Positions 16,238 through 25,155 of a stretch of DNA of 64,000 bases are shown here, piece by piece. The position numbers were made by a program, and so were the translations under genes. The notes under the pieces were generated by a model. It ran no database searches. It saw only the letters and a program-made list of their open reading frames with translations, and was not told the origin of the DNA. Positions within the stretch are counted from its first letter, which is position 1. The number at the start of each line of letters is the position of its first letter. Source of the stretch: Stigonema ocellatum SAG 48.90 = DSM 106950 (GTDB lineage Bacteria; Cyanobacteriota; Cyanobacteriia; Cyanobacteriales; Nostocaceae); contig JADQBA010000028.1 of assembly GCA_016903675.1 (NCBI GenBank), positions 9,555 to 73,554 on the forward strand, written 5' to 3'.

Positions 16238-16720
16238 CTATTCCCCTGCTTGTTGTTTGAGCAAATTGACCAAAGTATCGGATAACCACAGACCAGCGTC
16301 ACGCAAGGCTTGAATTCCAGGAGATATGCTTGGGATGATTCCACGTCTTTTTGCTAATATCAGCAAACCTCCTGTCCCAATGGTATTAATACTTAAAGCT
16401 TGACCACAACGCCGTGCTGCCCTATCGTCAACAATAGCGGCACAGTCTGAATTTTTGAGTGCTAAACTCAACACTTGTGATTCTCCCTTTCCCAAATCCC
16501 AAGCTGCTACTTCCGGGGCAATAGTATTAACTTCTACTCTTTGTATCCAAGAAATCTTCAGTAATTGTGTTGATACCACATCATCTTTTATGGTGATTTC
16601 TTCAAAAACACCTGATGGCACTAAAATTTCTGTGAATAATTGTGGAATTAATTGCGCTTGTTGACTTTTCAAAAGAACAATCAAGGGTGAAGAGTTAATC
16701 ATTACACGATTAATTGACAT
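16238..16720 (-). CDS. DUF3368 PIN-fold toxin candidate
   Basis: A 160-residue DUF3368 protein, a PIN-like nuclease family paired with UPF0175 antitoxins. Visible family features are the start MINSSPLIVLLKSQQAQLIP, EITIKDD, LGKGESQVLSLAL and the acidic AAIVDDRAARRCGQAL; the C-terminal GTGGLLILAKRRGIIPSI is also typical. The start overlaps the UPF0175 gene by 11 bases; an internal ATG (MINSSP) seven codons later is possible. Intact and full length. RNase activity is inferred from the PIN-like fold. Confidence 0.87.
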   Translation of the reverse strand: MSINRVMINSSPLIVLLKSQQAQLIPQLFTEILVPSGVFEEITIKDDVVSTQLLKISWIQRVEVNTIAPEVAAWDLGKGESQVLSLALKNSDCAAIVDDRAARRCGQALSINTIGTGGLLILAKRRGIIPSISPGIQALRDAGLWLSDTLVNLLKQQAGE

Positions 16721-16964
16721 TTGCCAGTTCCTCGGCTAACTCTTGGGGAGTATATTGCATAAAATCTACTTGGTAACGTGATAAGGCATTAATAAATTCA
16801 GCGCGACTTAGCCCAGCAATTTCTGCTGCTTTAGCTTGTGATATTTCACCTAATTCATACCATTTAGCGGCTGCTGCTATTCGCATTTCTTGAATAAATT
16901 CTTCAGGATTTTTGCGGAGTGATGAAAATACTGTTTCTGGTAATTGGATTGGTACTGTTCGCAT
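16710..16964 (-). CDS. UPF0175 family antitoxin
   Basis: An 84-residue UPF0175 protein. The C-terminal helix-turn-helix is visible in AAAAKWYELGEISQAKAAEI then AGLSRAEFINALSRYQV, after a short N-terminal segment with the family's PETVFSSL-type motif. It overlaps the DUF3368 toxin gene, forming an intact antitoxin-toxin operon, and probably controls its own promoter. The nonsense-mutated UPF0175 gene at 4896 belongs to the same family but a clearly different subtype. Confidence 0.88.
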   Translation of the reverse strand: MRTVPIQLPETVFSSLRKNPEEFIQEMRIAAAAKWYELGEISQAKAAEIAGLSRAEFINALSRYQVDFMQYTPQELAEELANVN

Positions 16965-17366
16965 GAATTTTTCCTCAATCTATCAGTTTAAATTACAGAG
17001 CATGGGGTTAGTAAAGACACAAGGCGAAGATTGGAGTCCGAGTTGCAATTTATATTATCAATATTTTTCGTCACAACTAGGAGAAATATGAGCGGAAACA
17101 TTCTAAAATCCACTGCCAATACTGGTTATCTGGATGCCAATGCCTTTGAAAATATTTCTTTTAACAATACGTCCGACTCATTATACTGTGTTAATTCTCC
17201 CATCACAGCGCGGACTATAGCAACCTACACGCCTAGGAATAAATTCCTAGGCTAAGAGCTGAAGTCGGCTTAAGCCGACTACAACTTTCAGGAATGAGCG
17301 TCCGTTTCAACGGACAGTAGCTCGTAGCCCTGAACTTGAGTTCAAGGCTCACCCTCTAGTACACAG
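16965..17366. other. Non-coding region with palindrome cluster
   Basis: The short frame from 17031 lacks conserved character and its end is encoded by the palindromes. The second half is the hairpin cluster at 17215-17352. Confidence 0.5.
17215..17352. repeat. Cluster of four palindromes
   Basis: Four consecutive hairpins (CCTAGGAATAAATTCCTAGG, GTCGGCTTAAGCCGAC, GTCCGTTTCAACGGAC and TTGAACTCAAGTTCAA-like) form one compact element. The same four units occur in inverted order at about 61190-61340, so this is a dispersed repeat, not gene-specific regulation. Confidence 0.85.
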
Positions 17367-18848
17367 TTAAATTTTCACGACTTTCAAAGTCTTCAGGCTA
17401 GTATCAGCACAGCCGCTGATAAATCCACCCATGGTCTGGATTGTTTGCAAATATTCTAAAGCTGCTTTGGTGATAACTTCTCCGGGCATCAAAATAGGAA
17501 TACCGGGGGGATAGGGACAGACGATTTCGCAAGAAATGCGATCGCTTGTTTCTTGAAAACACAGGGTTTCGGTTGGGGCAAAAAAAGCCTCACGAGGCGA
17601 AAAATGCACACAATCCCCCACACTACTAACAACATTATCCCACATGGGGGTTTTTAAAACCGCGTTAACTCTTAAGGGTGCGGTTTTTCCATACTCTTTG
17701 GCAAGAGTAGTCAAACCATATACTAATTTGTCAATATCCTCTTGGGTATTACCCAAACTAATAATAAAGGTGAGATGTTGCAGTGATGGGAATTCAGCAG
17801 TCACACCAAGCTTGTGATCGAGAATTTCATCGGCTTCAAAGCCAGTCAAGCCTAAGCCAGAAACTGTAACAGTTAACCGCGTTCTATCTAAAGCAACAAA
17901 GCCAGATTCACCTATGGGGAGATCGAAAACTGATAATCTCTTAATTTGGCTGATACGGGTTCTTGCTTCTGCCGCAAGTTGTAATGTGCGAGACATCAAC
18001 TCTTTCCCGTGAAGTGCCATTTGTTGACGTGCTGCATCCAGAGAAGCTAAAAGTAAGTAACTAGGACTGGTAGACTGCACGAGCTGCAATGCTTTACTCA
18101 CGCGATCGCTATCTATCCTATGACCTTGGACGTGCAGCATTGATGCCTGTGTCAATGCACCAAGTACCTTGTGAATGGATTGTACAGTTAAATCAGCACC
18201 TGCTGCTAAAGCTGGGGTGGGGAGTTGGGGATGAAAGGCAAAGTGTGGACCGTGTGCCTCATCTACCAGTAAAGGGATATTGTATTGGTGAGCGAGGGAT
18301 GCGATCGCAGCCACATCTCCACAAACACCATAATATGTAGGATAAACCATGAACACCGCTTTCGCATCGGGATGCTGTTCTAATGCTGCTTGTACAGCAC
18401 TGGGTGTGATACTGTGAGCAATATCCAAAACTGGGTCGTATTCTGGATTCACAAAAATTGGTATAGCACCAGAAAGAATTAAACCTCCTATTGCTGAGGA
18501 ATGGACATTTCGCGGCAAAATAATTTTATCTCCAATACCACAGGTAGCCAGAATTACCGCCTCAACTCCACAGGTGGAACCATTGATCAAAAACCAAGTC
18601 CGTTGTGCGCCAAATGCATCTGCTGCTAATTCTTGTGCTTGCTGAATACAACCACTGGGTGCGAAGAGGTTATCCAGTTCTGCTAATTCTGGTAAATCGG
18701 CGCGAAATACTGCTTCGCCCAACAGATCAGCTAAGGGTTGAGAAATTCCTTTTCCTCGCTTGTGTCCTGGGGTGTAAAATGGTGCATGAGGACGTTCTGC
18801 ACTGGCTTTTAAGGTGTCTAATAAGGGTGTTTGGTTTTGATTGAGCAT
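17367..18848 (-). CDS. Orn/Lys/Arg decarboxylase family PLP enzyme
   Basis: A 493-residue PLP-dependent decarboxylase of the fold-type I Orn/Lys/Arg group; family members decarboxylate arginine, lysine or ornithine, feeding polyamine synthesis. The N-terminal segment HAPFYTPGHKRGKGISQPLA and the strand LLVDEAHGPHFAFH (PLP-ring Asp) are visible, with the Schiff-base lysine in SIHKVLGALTQ (Lys227). The length of ~490 is the short form without a regulatory wing domain, common in cyanobacteria and Gram-positives. Substrate cannot be told from sequence. The last 42 codons exist as a second copy at 15568-15698, beyond the adjacent toxin-antitoxin genes. Confidence 0.9.
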   Translation of the reverse strand: MLNQNQTPLLDTLKASAERPHAPFYTPGHKRGKGISQPLADLLGEAVFRADLPELAELDNLFAPSGCIQQAQELAADAFGAQRTWFLINGSTCGVEAVILATCGIGDKIILPRNVHSSAIGGLILSGAIPIFVNPEYDPVLDIAHSITPSAVQAALEQHPDAKAVFMVYPTYYGVCGDVAAIASLAHQYNIPLLVDEAHGPHFAFHPQLPTPALAAGADLTVQSIHKVLGALTQASMLHVQGHRIDSDRVSKALQLVQSTSPSYLLLASLDAARQQMALHGKELMSRTLQLAAEARTRISQIKRLSVFDLPIGESGFVALDRTRLTVTVSGLGLTGFEADEILDHKLGVTAEFPSLQHLTFIISLGNTQEDIDKLVYGLTTLAKEYGKTAPLRVNAVLKTPMWDNVVSSVGDCVHFSPREAFFAPTETLCFQETSDRISCEIVCPYPPGIPILMPGEVITKAALEYLQTIQTMGGFISGCADTSLKTLKVVKI

Positions 18849-19094
18849 TTTTGAGCAACAGATGAGTTAATGGTGGGACGACGACATAAAGTATCCGCTA
18901 CATCCGACGCAAAATCCGTTGCCTGTATTTGTGGTTATAGCGGTTGGAGTTCAGATAGAATACTACGAGGTGATGCTTCCAGGTATGATTTATCTAAAAT
19001 CTGCCAACAGGCGATTACCATCAGGGGTAGGGGCGGTTCTATATTAATCCCTATCAGGGATTGAAATACTGTAAACCTTAATCTAAAATCTAAA
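18849..19094. other. Divergent promoter region of decarboxylase and ychF
   Basis: 246 bp between divergent genes. It contains a single CRISPR-repeat-like sequence (about 19041-19070) just before ychF. No other motif was assigned. Confidence 0.5.
19041..19070. repeat. Solitary CRISPR-repeat-like sequence
   Basis: TTAATCCCTATCAGGGATTG followed by AAAT matches the 3' part of direct repeats typical of cyanobacterial CRISPR arrays (AATCCCTATYAGGGATTGAAAC). Only one copy is present, with no spacers and no cas genes in the window, so it is not an array. It may be an array relic or a look-alike. Confidence 0.6.
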
Positions 19095-20186
19095 ATGCTA
19101 CGAGCTGGAATTGTCGGACTCCCCAACGTCGGAAAATCTACTTTATTCAACGCCGTGGTTGCTAATGCCAAGGCTGAAGCAGCGAACTTCCCTTTTTGTA
19201 CCATTGAACCGAATGTCGGTATTGTCTCTGTACCAGATGAACGGTTAAATGTTTTAGCTAAGATTTCCGGTTCGGCAGAAATTCTCCCTGCGCGTGTTGA
19301 GTTTGTGGATATTGCCGGTTTGGTCAAAGGTGCTAGTCAGGGTGAGGGATTAGGCAATAAATTTTTGTCCCACATCCGAGAAGTTGATGCGATCGTCCAT
19401 GTGGTACGTTGTTTTGTGAATGACGACATTATCCACGTTGCCGGTTCTATTGATCCATTAAGGGATATTGAAATCATCAATTTGGAACTTGGTTTATCTG
19501 ATTTGGCTCAGATTGAGCGGCGCATCGAACGCACCCGCAAACAAGCTCGTACTAGCAAAGAGGGTCAGGAAGAATTAGCATTATTAGAAAAATTAGCTGC
19601 TGCATTAAATGAAGGTAAATCAGTGCGACAGGTAAGCTTAACTGAAGAAGAAGCCGAGACGATTAAAGGACTGGAACTGCTCACTGCTAAACCGATTATT
19701 TACGCAGCTAATGTGTCGGAAGATGACTTAGCAACAGGTAATGAATACGTGGAAAAAGTGCGGCAAATTGCATCGACTGAAAATGCACAAGTCGTAGTAG
19801 TTTCTGCACAGGTGGAATCAGAATTAGTTGAATTACCAGAAGAAGATAGAGCAGATTTTCTAGCATCTTTGGGTGTAGAAGAAGGTGGTTTGAAATCTTT
19901 AATTCGCGCTACTTATAAACTTTTAGGTTTGCGTACTTATTTCACAACTGGTCCCAAAGAAACCCGTGCTTGGACAATTCATGCTGGGATGACAGCACCG
20001 CAAGCAGCAGGTGTGATTCACAGCGATTTTGAACGGGGATTCATTCGGGCTGAAACTGTTGCTTATGATGATTTAGTTGCAGGTGGTTCGATGAATGGTG
20101 CGAAGGAAAAAGGATTAGTTCGCAGTGAAGGGAAAGAGTACGTCGTCCATGAAGGCGATGTACTGTTGTTCCGCTTTAATGTGTAA
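19095..20186 (+). CDS. ychF: Redox-regulated ATPase YchF (Obg-like)
   Basis: A 363-residue TRAFAC-class P-loop protein. The G1 loop GIVGLPNVGKSTLFNAV starts at residue 4 and is followed by the G3 region (FVDIAGLVKGASQGEGLGNK). A helical insert follows, then the C-terminal TGS-like domain (RAWTIHAGMTAPQAAGVIHS and the ending EGDVLLFRFNV). YchF binds ribosomes, hydrolyses ATP rather than GTP and acts in stress responses such as oxidative stress. The length is standard and the gene is intact; it starts at ATG 19095 just after the CRISPR-like repeat. Confidence 0.95.
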   Translation: MLRAGIVGLPNVGKSTLFNAVVANAKAEAANFPFCTIEPNVGIVSVPDERLNVLAKISGSAEILPARVEFVDIAGLVKGASQGEGLGNKFLSHIREVDAIVHVVRCFVNDDIIHVAGSIDPLRDIEIINLELGLSDLAQIERRIERTRKQARTSKEGQEELALLEKLAAALNEGKSVRQVSLTEEEAETIKGLELLTAKPIIYAANVSEDDLATGNEYVEKVRQIASTENAQVVVVSAQVESELVELPEEDRADFLASLGVEEGGLKSLIRATYKLLGLRTYFTTGPKETRAWTIHAGMTAPQAAGVIHSDFERGFIRAETVAYDDLVAGGSMNGAKEKGLVRSEGKEYVVHEGDVLLFRFNV

Positions 20187-20325
20187 TCTCCCTTGTCTCC
20201 CTTGTCCGGATGTTAAATAGGATTGCTATATATAATTTTCAACCAGGCGCATCCTTCAAAAGTGTGGAAAGTGCTTCAAAATGAAGCCATAATGAAACAA
20301 AACAGGTCCATACTTTACCATTTGT

Positions 20326-20649
20326 ATGACACAGCTATCCTACCCACGTCGCACCCGCATCCTCCCACCTTCTCCTATTGCGCCGGAAGAAAAAAGCCGC
20401 CGTCAGGACAAGCAACATACTCTTGCTATGCGGTGTCGTTCTGTTTTCGATCGCTTGCGTCCACAGCTTATAGAGACGCATTATAACTGGCATATTGCCA
20501 TCGACCCAGACACAGAACAGTATCTTATTGACCCAACATTGAAAGGAATAACGCAAAAAATCCGTGATGCCTACGGCAACTCTCACGAGGTAAAGCTCAC
20601 CATCTTTCGACTCAACGACACAGGCACCTGTGGTAGATTATGGGTCTAG
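20326..20649 (+). CDS. Hypothetical protein paired with retropepsin-like gene
   Basis: A 107-residue soluble protein (CRSVFDRLRPQLIETHYNWH then IAIDPDTEQYLIDPTLKGIT). Its second half, TEQYLIDPTL through VKLTIFRLNDTGTCGRL, reads as a short beta-rich domain. The gene ends 10 bases inside the retropepsin-like gene, so the two are translationally coupled. No family name can be given; the coupling suggests they act together, possibly as a toxin-antitoxin-like or protease-substrate pair. Confidence 0.65.
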   Translation: MTQLSYPRRTRILPPSPIAPEEKSRRQDKQHTLAMRCRSVFDRLRPQLIETHYNWHIAIDPDTEQYLIDPTLKGITQKIRDAYGNSHEVKLTIFRLNDTGTCGRLWV

Positions 20650-21020
20650 GTTCATTTGGGGATAACAGCGAGTTATTCTTTGAAATTCAGCTAGTTGCTA
20701 CTAATACTGAGAAATTTTCTGTTGAAGCTTTGTTTGATACAGGCTTTACGGATGGCTGGTTAGCCATTAACACTCAAGACCTAGAAGCTTTGGGGTGGTC
20801 ATTGATGACTGCTCAAGTAGAAATGCATACAGCACGAGGGGAAGCACGGTTCAATATCCATGAAGGCAAAGTCATCATTGATGGCACTGAATTTATCATT
20901 CCTATTCATGTGGGAGACGATGTTCCAGATACCCTAATGGGTTCGTTGTGGCTGGACATCATGCAGTTGGTGGTCAACAAACCGAGAGGGATATTGATGC
21001 TTGAGATGGTGGACGAGTAG
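20640..21020 (+). CDS. Retropepsin-like aspartic protease domain protein
   Basis: A 126-residue single-domain protein with the retroviral-type aspartic protease signature FDTGFTDGWLAINTQ (Asp33-Thr-Gly), a flap-like strand pair and the second conserved segment PDTLMGSLWLDIMQLVVN (cf. ILG in retropepsins). One domain implies an active homodimer. There is no signal peptide, so it should act in the cytoplasm. Its ATG lies within the end of the upstream 107-aa gene. Small stand-alone cyanobacterial retropepsin-like proteins have no settled role. A broken relative is seen at 13876. Confidence 0.75.
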   Translation: MGLGSFGDNSELFFEIQLVATNTEKFSVEALFDTGFTDGWLAINTQDLEALGWSLMTAQVEMHTARGEARFNIHEGKVIIDGTEFIIPIHVGDDVPDTLMGSLWLDIMQLVVNKPRGILMLEMVDE

Positions 21021-21178
21021 CAGGCTTGGGAATTACCGTGACCTCAGTCAAAATAATTCGTAATTCGTAATTACCCCACGTATAAATGCGGGGGCTAGAA
21101 ATAAGGTGGGCAATGCCCACCCTACAAAATGCTAACCGCTAACGTTTATTTTGATTCACGCTGACTTACTAAATAACA
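21021..21178. other. Short intergenic region before hybrid kinase
   Basis: It holds dispersed-repeat scraps (TAATTCGTAATTCGTAATTA and a GGTGGGCAATGCCCACC hairpin at 21104) and, at about 21157, the end sequence CACGCTGACTTACTA shared with the MITE at 13682. Confidence 0.5.
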
Positions 21179-24100
21179 ATGTTTAATAATTTAAAAATTG
21201 GTACTAAAATAGGTGGAAGTTTCGCATTAGGACTAACATTTATTGCTATTTTGGGTGTAGTTTCATACAGCGCAACAACCAAACTCATTGAAAATTCTTG
21301 GTGGCAAAACCATACTTATGAAGTGCTTCAAAAATTGAATGATTTAATATCTCAGCTAAAAGATGCCGAAACAGGACCACGGGGTTATGTACTCACAGGA
21401 GAAGAAAATTATTTAAAACCTTATAAAGCTGCGATCCCAGGAATTGAAAAAAATCTCAAAGACCTGCGTGAATTAATAAAAGATAACCCTAGCCAAAAAC
21501 GCAGAATCGATGCTCTGGAACCCATAATTTCTCGGAAATTAGCAGTAATTAAAGAGGTGATTTCCTTGCGCGAGAATAAAGGATTTGACGCAGCAAGGCA
21601 ACTGGTGATGACGGATACGGGCAACAATTTGATGAATGAAATCCGTCGTATAATTGGAGAAATGCAAGACGAGGAGCAAAAATTACTACAACAGCGTTCC
21701 CAGAAGACTGAAGCAGCTACCCAGCAAACAATTAATATTATCATCTATGGTATTCCTTTAACTTTTGTACTCTTAAGTTTAATTGGCGTTTATCTAACCA
21801 GAAACATTTCTAAACCTCTTAAAGAAATTTCCGGGGTGACAGAAAAGCTGGCAACGGGAGACTTATCTGTGAGTGTGTCTGCTGACAATCGCCGGGACGA
21901 AATTGGTATGTTGGTGCAGACACTTAACAAAATGATTGCCAATTTGCGCGAGACAACTCTCATAAATAATGAACAAAACTGGCTAAAGTCTAACCTAGCT
22001 AAGTTTAGCCAGATGCTCCAGGGTCAGAGAAGTTTGGAAACCGTCCCTAGTATGATTCTCTCAGAGCTTGCCCCATTGGTAGGTGCACAGCAGGGCGTAT
22101 TCTATGTAATGGACTCTGTTGATGAGCAGCCAATGCTGAAACTTCTGGGTAGCTATGCTTACCAACAGCGGAAGCATTTGTCTAACCAATTCCGCTTGGG
22201 GGAAGGATTGGTGGGACAATGCGCCTTAGAAAAACAAAAAATCATCCTCACGGATGTACCTAGTGATTATATCCGGATCAGTTCTGGTTTGGGTGAAGCT
22301 AAACCTCTAAATATTATCGTTTTTCCTTTGCTATTTGAAACCCAGGTAATAGCAGTTATTGAGTTAGCCTCTTTTCAACCCTTTAGCAAGATTTCTCTGA
22401 CGTTCCTAGATCAAGTCTCTCAAACGTTTAGCGTAGTCCTGAACACAATCGCATCGGATAACCGCACTCAAGAACTGCTTCTGACAGTCCAAGCATCGGA
22501 AGAACTTTTAAAGCAGCAGCAGCACGAATTGCAGCAGTCTAACGAAGAATTACAGCAGTTGAATGCCGAATTAGAAGAAAAGGCAGAGTTGTTAGTCGTC
22601 CAAAATAAAGAAGTCGAACGCAAGAATCAGGAAATAGAACGGGCTAGGCAGTCTGTAGAAGAGAAAGCCGCGCAACTAGCGCTATCCTCCAAATACAAGT
22701 CCGAGTTTCTGGCAAACATGTCCCATGAATTGCGGACACCATTGAACAGTTTATTGATTTTAGCAAAATTGCTAGCAGATAACGCCGAGGGCAATCTCAC
22801 TGAGAAACAAGTGGAATATAGCCACACGATTTATTCCTCAGGGAATGATTTATTGGCGTTAATCAATGACATTTTAGACCTGGCAAAAATCGAATCTGGA
22901 ACCATGTCTATTGATATGACTCAGGTGTTATTTTCCGATCTGCGCTACCACCTAGATGGCACATTTCGGCAAGTTGCAGCTGACAAAAAGCTCAATTTCA
23001 CGATGGAATTTGCTCCAGAATTGCCAAGGTCGATTTACACCGATGTGAAACGCTTACAACAAGTGTTGAAAAATCTGCTCTCCAATGCGTTTAAATTTAC
23101 AGAGCGTGGAGAGGTGCGCTTGCGAGTCGAGGTGGCTAAACAAGGGTGGAGTAGGGATTCTGTTTCATTGAATGGTGCTAGTAGTGTCATTGCCTTCGCC
23201 GTTAGCGATACAGGCATAGGCATAGCCCCCCAGAAGCAAAAGATAATTTTTGAGGCGTTTCAGCAAGCAGACGGCACTACCAGTCGCAAATATGGCGGGA
23301 CAGGTTTAGGCTTATCCATTAGCCGTGAAATTACCCGTCTATTGGGTGGCGAAATTACACTCGTGAGTCGTCTTGGTCATGGGAGTACCTTTACCTTTTA
23401 CTTACCGCAGTCTAGGGGAGCAGGGGGAGTAGGGGGAGTAGGGAGTGGGGAGTGGGGAGTAGGGGGAGCAGGGGAAGCAGGGGAGCAGGGGAGCAGGGGA
23501 GCTGGGGGAGCTGGGGGAGAAAAATTAATTTCCATCACTCCCCACTCCCCACTCCCCATTCCCCCCATTCTCCCCACTCCCCTCATAGAAGATGACAGAG
23601 AAAATATCCAACAGGGCTCGCGCATACTTTTAATTGTGGAAGATGACATCGCGTTTGCGCGTATCCTTTTAGACATGGCGCGGCAACAAGAATTTAAGGG
23701 TATAGTCGCCCACAACGGCAGTACGGGTTTGGCGCTGGTACAGGAATTTCAGCCGACAGCAATTATTCTCGACATCCATTTGCCTGGGATGGATGGTTGG
23801 ACGGTACTAGACCGCCTCAAGCATGACCCAAATACCCGTCATATTCCAGTGCATCTAATGTCAGTGGAGGAAGGGCGACAGCGGGGATTGCAACAAGGGG
23901 CCTTAGCCTATTTGCAAAAACCCGTGAGTAGTGAGGCGCTGCACGAAGCATTGACCAAAATCAAAGGTTTTGTGGCACGATCTGTGAAGAATCTGCTGGT
24001 AGTAGAAGACAACGCTACTCAAAGGCAAAGCATTGTGGAATTAATTGGCAACAGCGATGTTGTTACCACTGCTGTTGGTACGGGTGCCGCAGCGCTAGAA

Positions 24101-24790
24101 GCAGTACGTAATGGACAATATGATTGCGTAGTTCTGGATTTAGGACTACCCGACATGAGTGGATTTGAACTCATTGAACAGCTAAAGCTTCAATCCCATG
24201 AGGAAGCACTGCCGATTATTGTCTACACAGCGCGGGAACTGACTCGGGCAGAAGAGACGCAATTACGGCGCATAGCAGAGACAATTATTGTTAAGGATGT
24301 GCGTTCCCCCGAACGTCTCCTCGATGAAACTGCCTTGTTCCTGCACCGTGTTCAAGCAACATTACCTGCTCCCAAACGACAAATACTCGAACAGTTGCAT
24401 TCCTCTGATTCCATCCTCCAGAATAAAAAAGTCCTGATTATTGATGACGATGTACGTAATATCTTCGCCCTCACAAGTCTGTTGGAACGTTATCACATGG
24501 AGGTTTTGTATGCCGAAAATGGCAGGGATGGCATTACCGTTTTGCAAAACCACCCAGACCTGAATGTTGTTTTGATGGATGTGATGATGCCGTCCATGGA
24601 TGGTTACGAAGCTACCCGCCTGATTCGCCAACAAAATCAATTTAAATCTTTGCCCATTATTGCCCTGACGGCAAAGGCTATGCAAGGCGATCGCGACAAG
24701 TGCATCGAAGCTGGTGCCTCCGATTATATCACCAAACCTGTGGATACTGAGCAGCTGCTCTCCCTGTTGCGTGTTTGGCTCTATCGATAG
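21179..24790 (+). CDS. Hybrid histidine kinase: CHASE3-HAMP-GAF-HisKA-HATPase-3xREC
   Basis: A 1203-residue membrane sensor kinase. Domains in order: TM1 (~14-30); CHASE3 periplasmic sensor (~40-180, with DAETGPRGYVLTGEENYL); TM2 (~187-207); HAMP; GAF (~285-425); coiled coil (~430-510); HisKA with phospho-His516 (NMSHELRTPLN); HATPase (NLLSNAFKF, GIGIAP, GTGLGLSIS). Three receivers follow: ILDIHLPGMDGW, VLDLGLPDMSGF and LMDVMMPSMDGY. Between HATPase and the first receiver, ~60 residues (about 745-802) are encoded by G-rich then C-rich heptamer repeats that stay in frame. It heads a cluster with cheR, cheB and a second hybrid kinase, suggesting a multistep phosphorelay or chemosensory-like stress pathway. 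Signal unknown. Confidence 0.93.
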   Translation: MFNNLKIGTKIGGSFALGLTFIAILGVVSYSATTKLIENSWWQNHTYEVLQKLNDLISQLKDAETGPRGYVLTGEENYLKPYKAAIPGIEKNLKDLRELIKDNPSQKRRIDALEPIISRKLAVIKEVISLRENKGFDAARQLVMTDTGNNLMNEIRRIIGEMQDEEQKLLQQRSQKTEAATQQTINIIIYGIPLTFVLLSLIGVYLTRNISKPLKEISGVTEKLATGDLSVSVSADNRRDEIGMLVQTLNKMIANLRETTLINNEQNWLKSNLAKFSQMLQGQRSLETVPSMILSELAPLVGAQQGVFYVMDSVDEQPMLKLLGSYAYQQRKHLSNQFRLGEGLVGQCALEKQKIILTDVPSDYIRISSGLGEAKPLNIIVFPLLFETQVIAVIELASFQPFSKISLTFLDQVSQTFSVVLNTIASDNRTQELLLTVQASEELLKQQQHELQQSNEELQQLNAELEEKAELLVVQNKEVERKNQEIERARQSVEEKAAQLALSSKYKSEFLANMSHELRTPLNSLLILAKLLADNAEGNLTEKQVEYSHTIYSSGNDLLALINDILDLAKIESGTMSIDMTQVLFSDLRYHLDGTFRQVAADKKLNFTMEFAPELPRSIYTDVKRLQQVLKNLLSNAFKFTERGEVRLRVEVAKQGWSRDSVSLNGASSVIAFAVSDTGIGIAPQKQKIIFEAFQQADGTTSRKYGGTGLGLSISREITRLLGGEITLVSRLGHGSTFTFYLPQSRGAGGVGGVGSGEWGVGGAGEAGEQGSRGAGGAGGEKLISITPHSPLPIPPILPTPLIEDDRENIQQGSRILLIVEDDIAFARILLDMARQQEFKGIVAHNGSTGLALVQEFQPTAIILDIHLPGMDGWTVLDRLKHDPNTRHIPVHLMSVEEGRQRGLQQGALAYLQKPVSSEALHEALTKIKGFVARSVKNLLVVEDNATQRQSIVELIGNSDVVTTAVGTGAAALEAVRNGQYDCVVLDLGLPDMSGFELIEQLKLQSHEEALPIIVYTARELTRAEETQLRRIAETIIVKDVRSPERLLDETALFLHRVQATLPAPKRQILEQLHSSDSILQNKKVLIIDDDVRNIFALTSLLERYHMEVLYAENGRDGITVLQNHPDLNVVLMDVMMPSMDGYEATRLIRQQNQFKSLPIIALTAKAMQGDRDKCIEAGASDYITKPVDTEQLLSLLRVWLYR
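23411..23582. repeat. Heptamer repeats translated in frame inside hybrid kinase
   Basis: A G-rich arm (GGGGAGCAGG and GGGGAGT units) is followed by a C-rich arm (CCCCACT units), together 172 bp inside the linker. Translated as G/A/S/E/W/V-rich then P/S/H/L/T-rich residues. The arms are mutually complementary and could form a hairpin in the mRNA. Confidence 0.9.
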
Positions 24791-25155
24791 TTTTCCATCA
24801 TATGACATAGGCGTTAGCTGCTAATCCTAGCATGGAGATGGATGCAGTCTTGATAAAAATTATGAATTATAAATTATGAATTAGCTTTTATTATTCATAA
24901 TTCATGATTCTAGGACTTACGCACGCGCACAAATTGACTAACCTTGCACTACCTCGTTCCCAGCCTCAGGCTGGGAATGCGATCAAGGAGGCGCAGCCTC
25001 ATCCGGGGAGGCGCAGCCTCCCAAAAGAGCATTACAAGGCAGAGCCTTGTAACGAGAATACACAATTAGTTTTTTCTGTCAATCCATAAATCCTAAAATC
25101 ATGAATAATCAAAAAGATTTCATAATTAATAATTCATAATTCATAATTCCTTCTT
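24791..25155. other. Intergenic region, hybrid kinase to cheR
   Basis: Filled by AATTATGAATTA-type repeats on both sides of the MITE at 24912-25094. No gene. The kinase and cheR may still be co-transcribed, but the hairpins would hinder it. Confidence 0.55.
24912..25094. mobile_element. MITE family 2 with internal palindromes, copy 1
   Basis: Ends AGGACTTACGCA and (diverged) ATAAATCCT; inside are palindromes such as CCCAGCCTCAGGCTGGG, GGAGGCGCAGCCTCC and TTACAAGGCAGAGCCTTGTAA. The same arrangement, inverted, lies at 53293-53511. Confidence 0.8.

Noticed and set aside
17031..17255. 74-codon frame after the UPF0175/DUF3368 pair
   Set aside because: Its last third is encoded by the palindrome cluster and the rest has no recognisable conservation.
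19034..19070. CRISPR array
   Set aside because: Only one repeat-like unit, no spacer-repeat periodicity and no cas genes in the window; kept only as a solitary repeat.
24904..25089. Plus-strand frame between the hybrid kinase and cheR
   Set aside because: It coincides with a MITE whose other copy at 53293 does not keep the frame.
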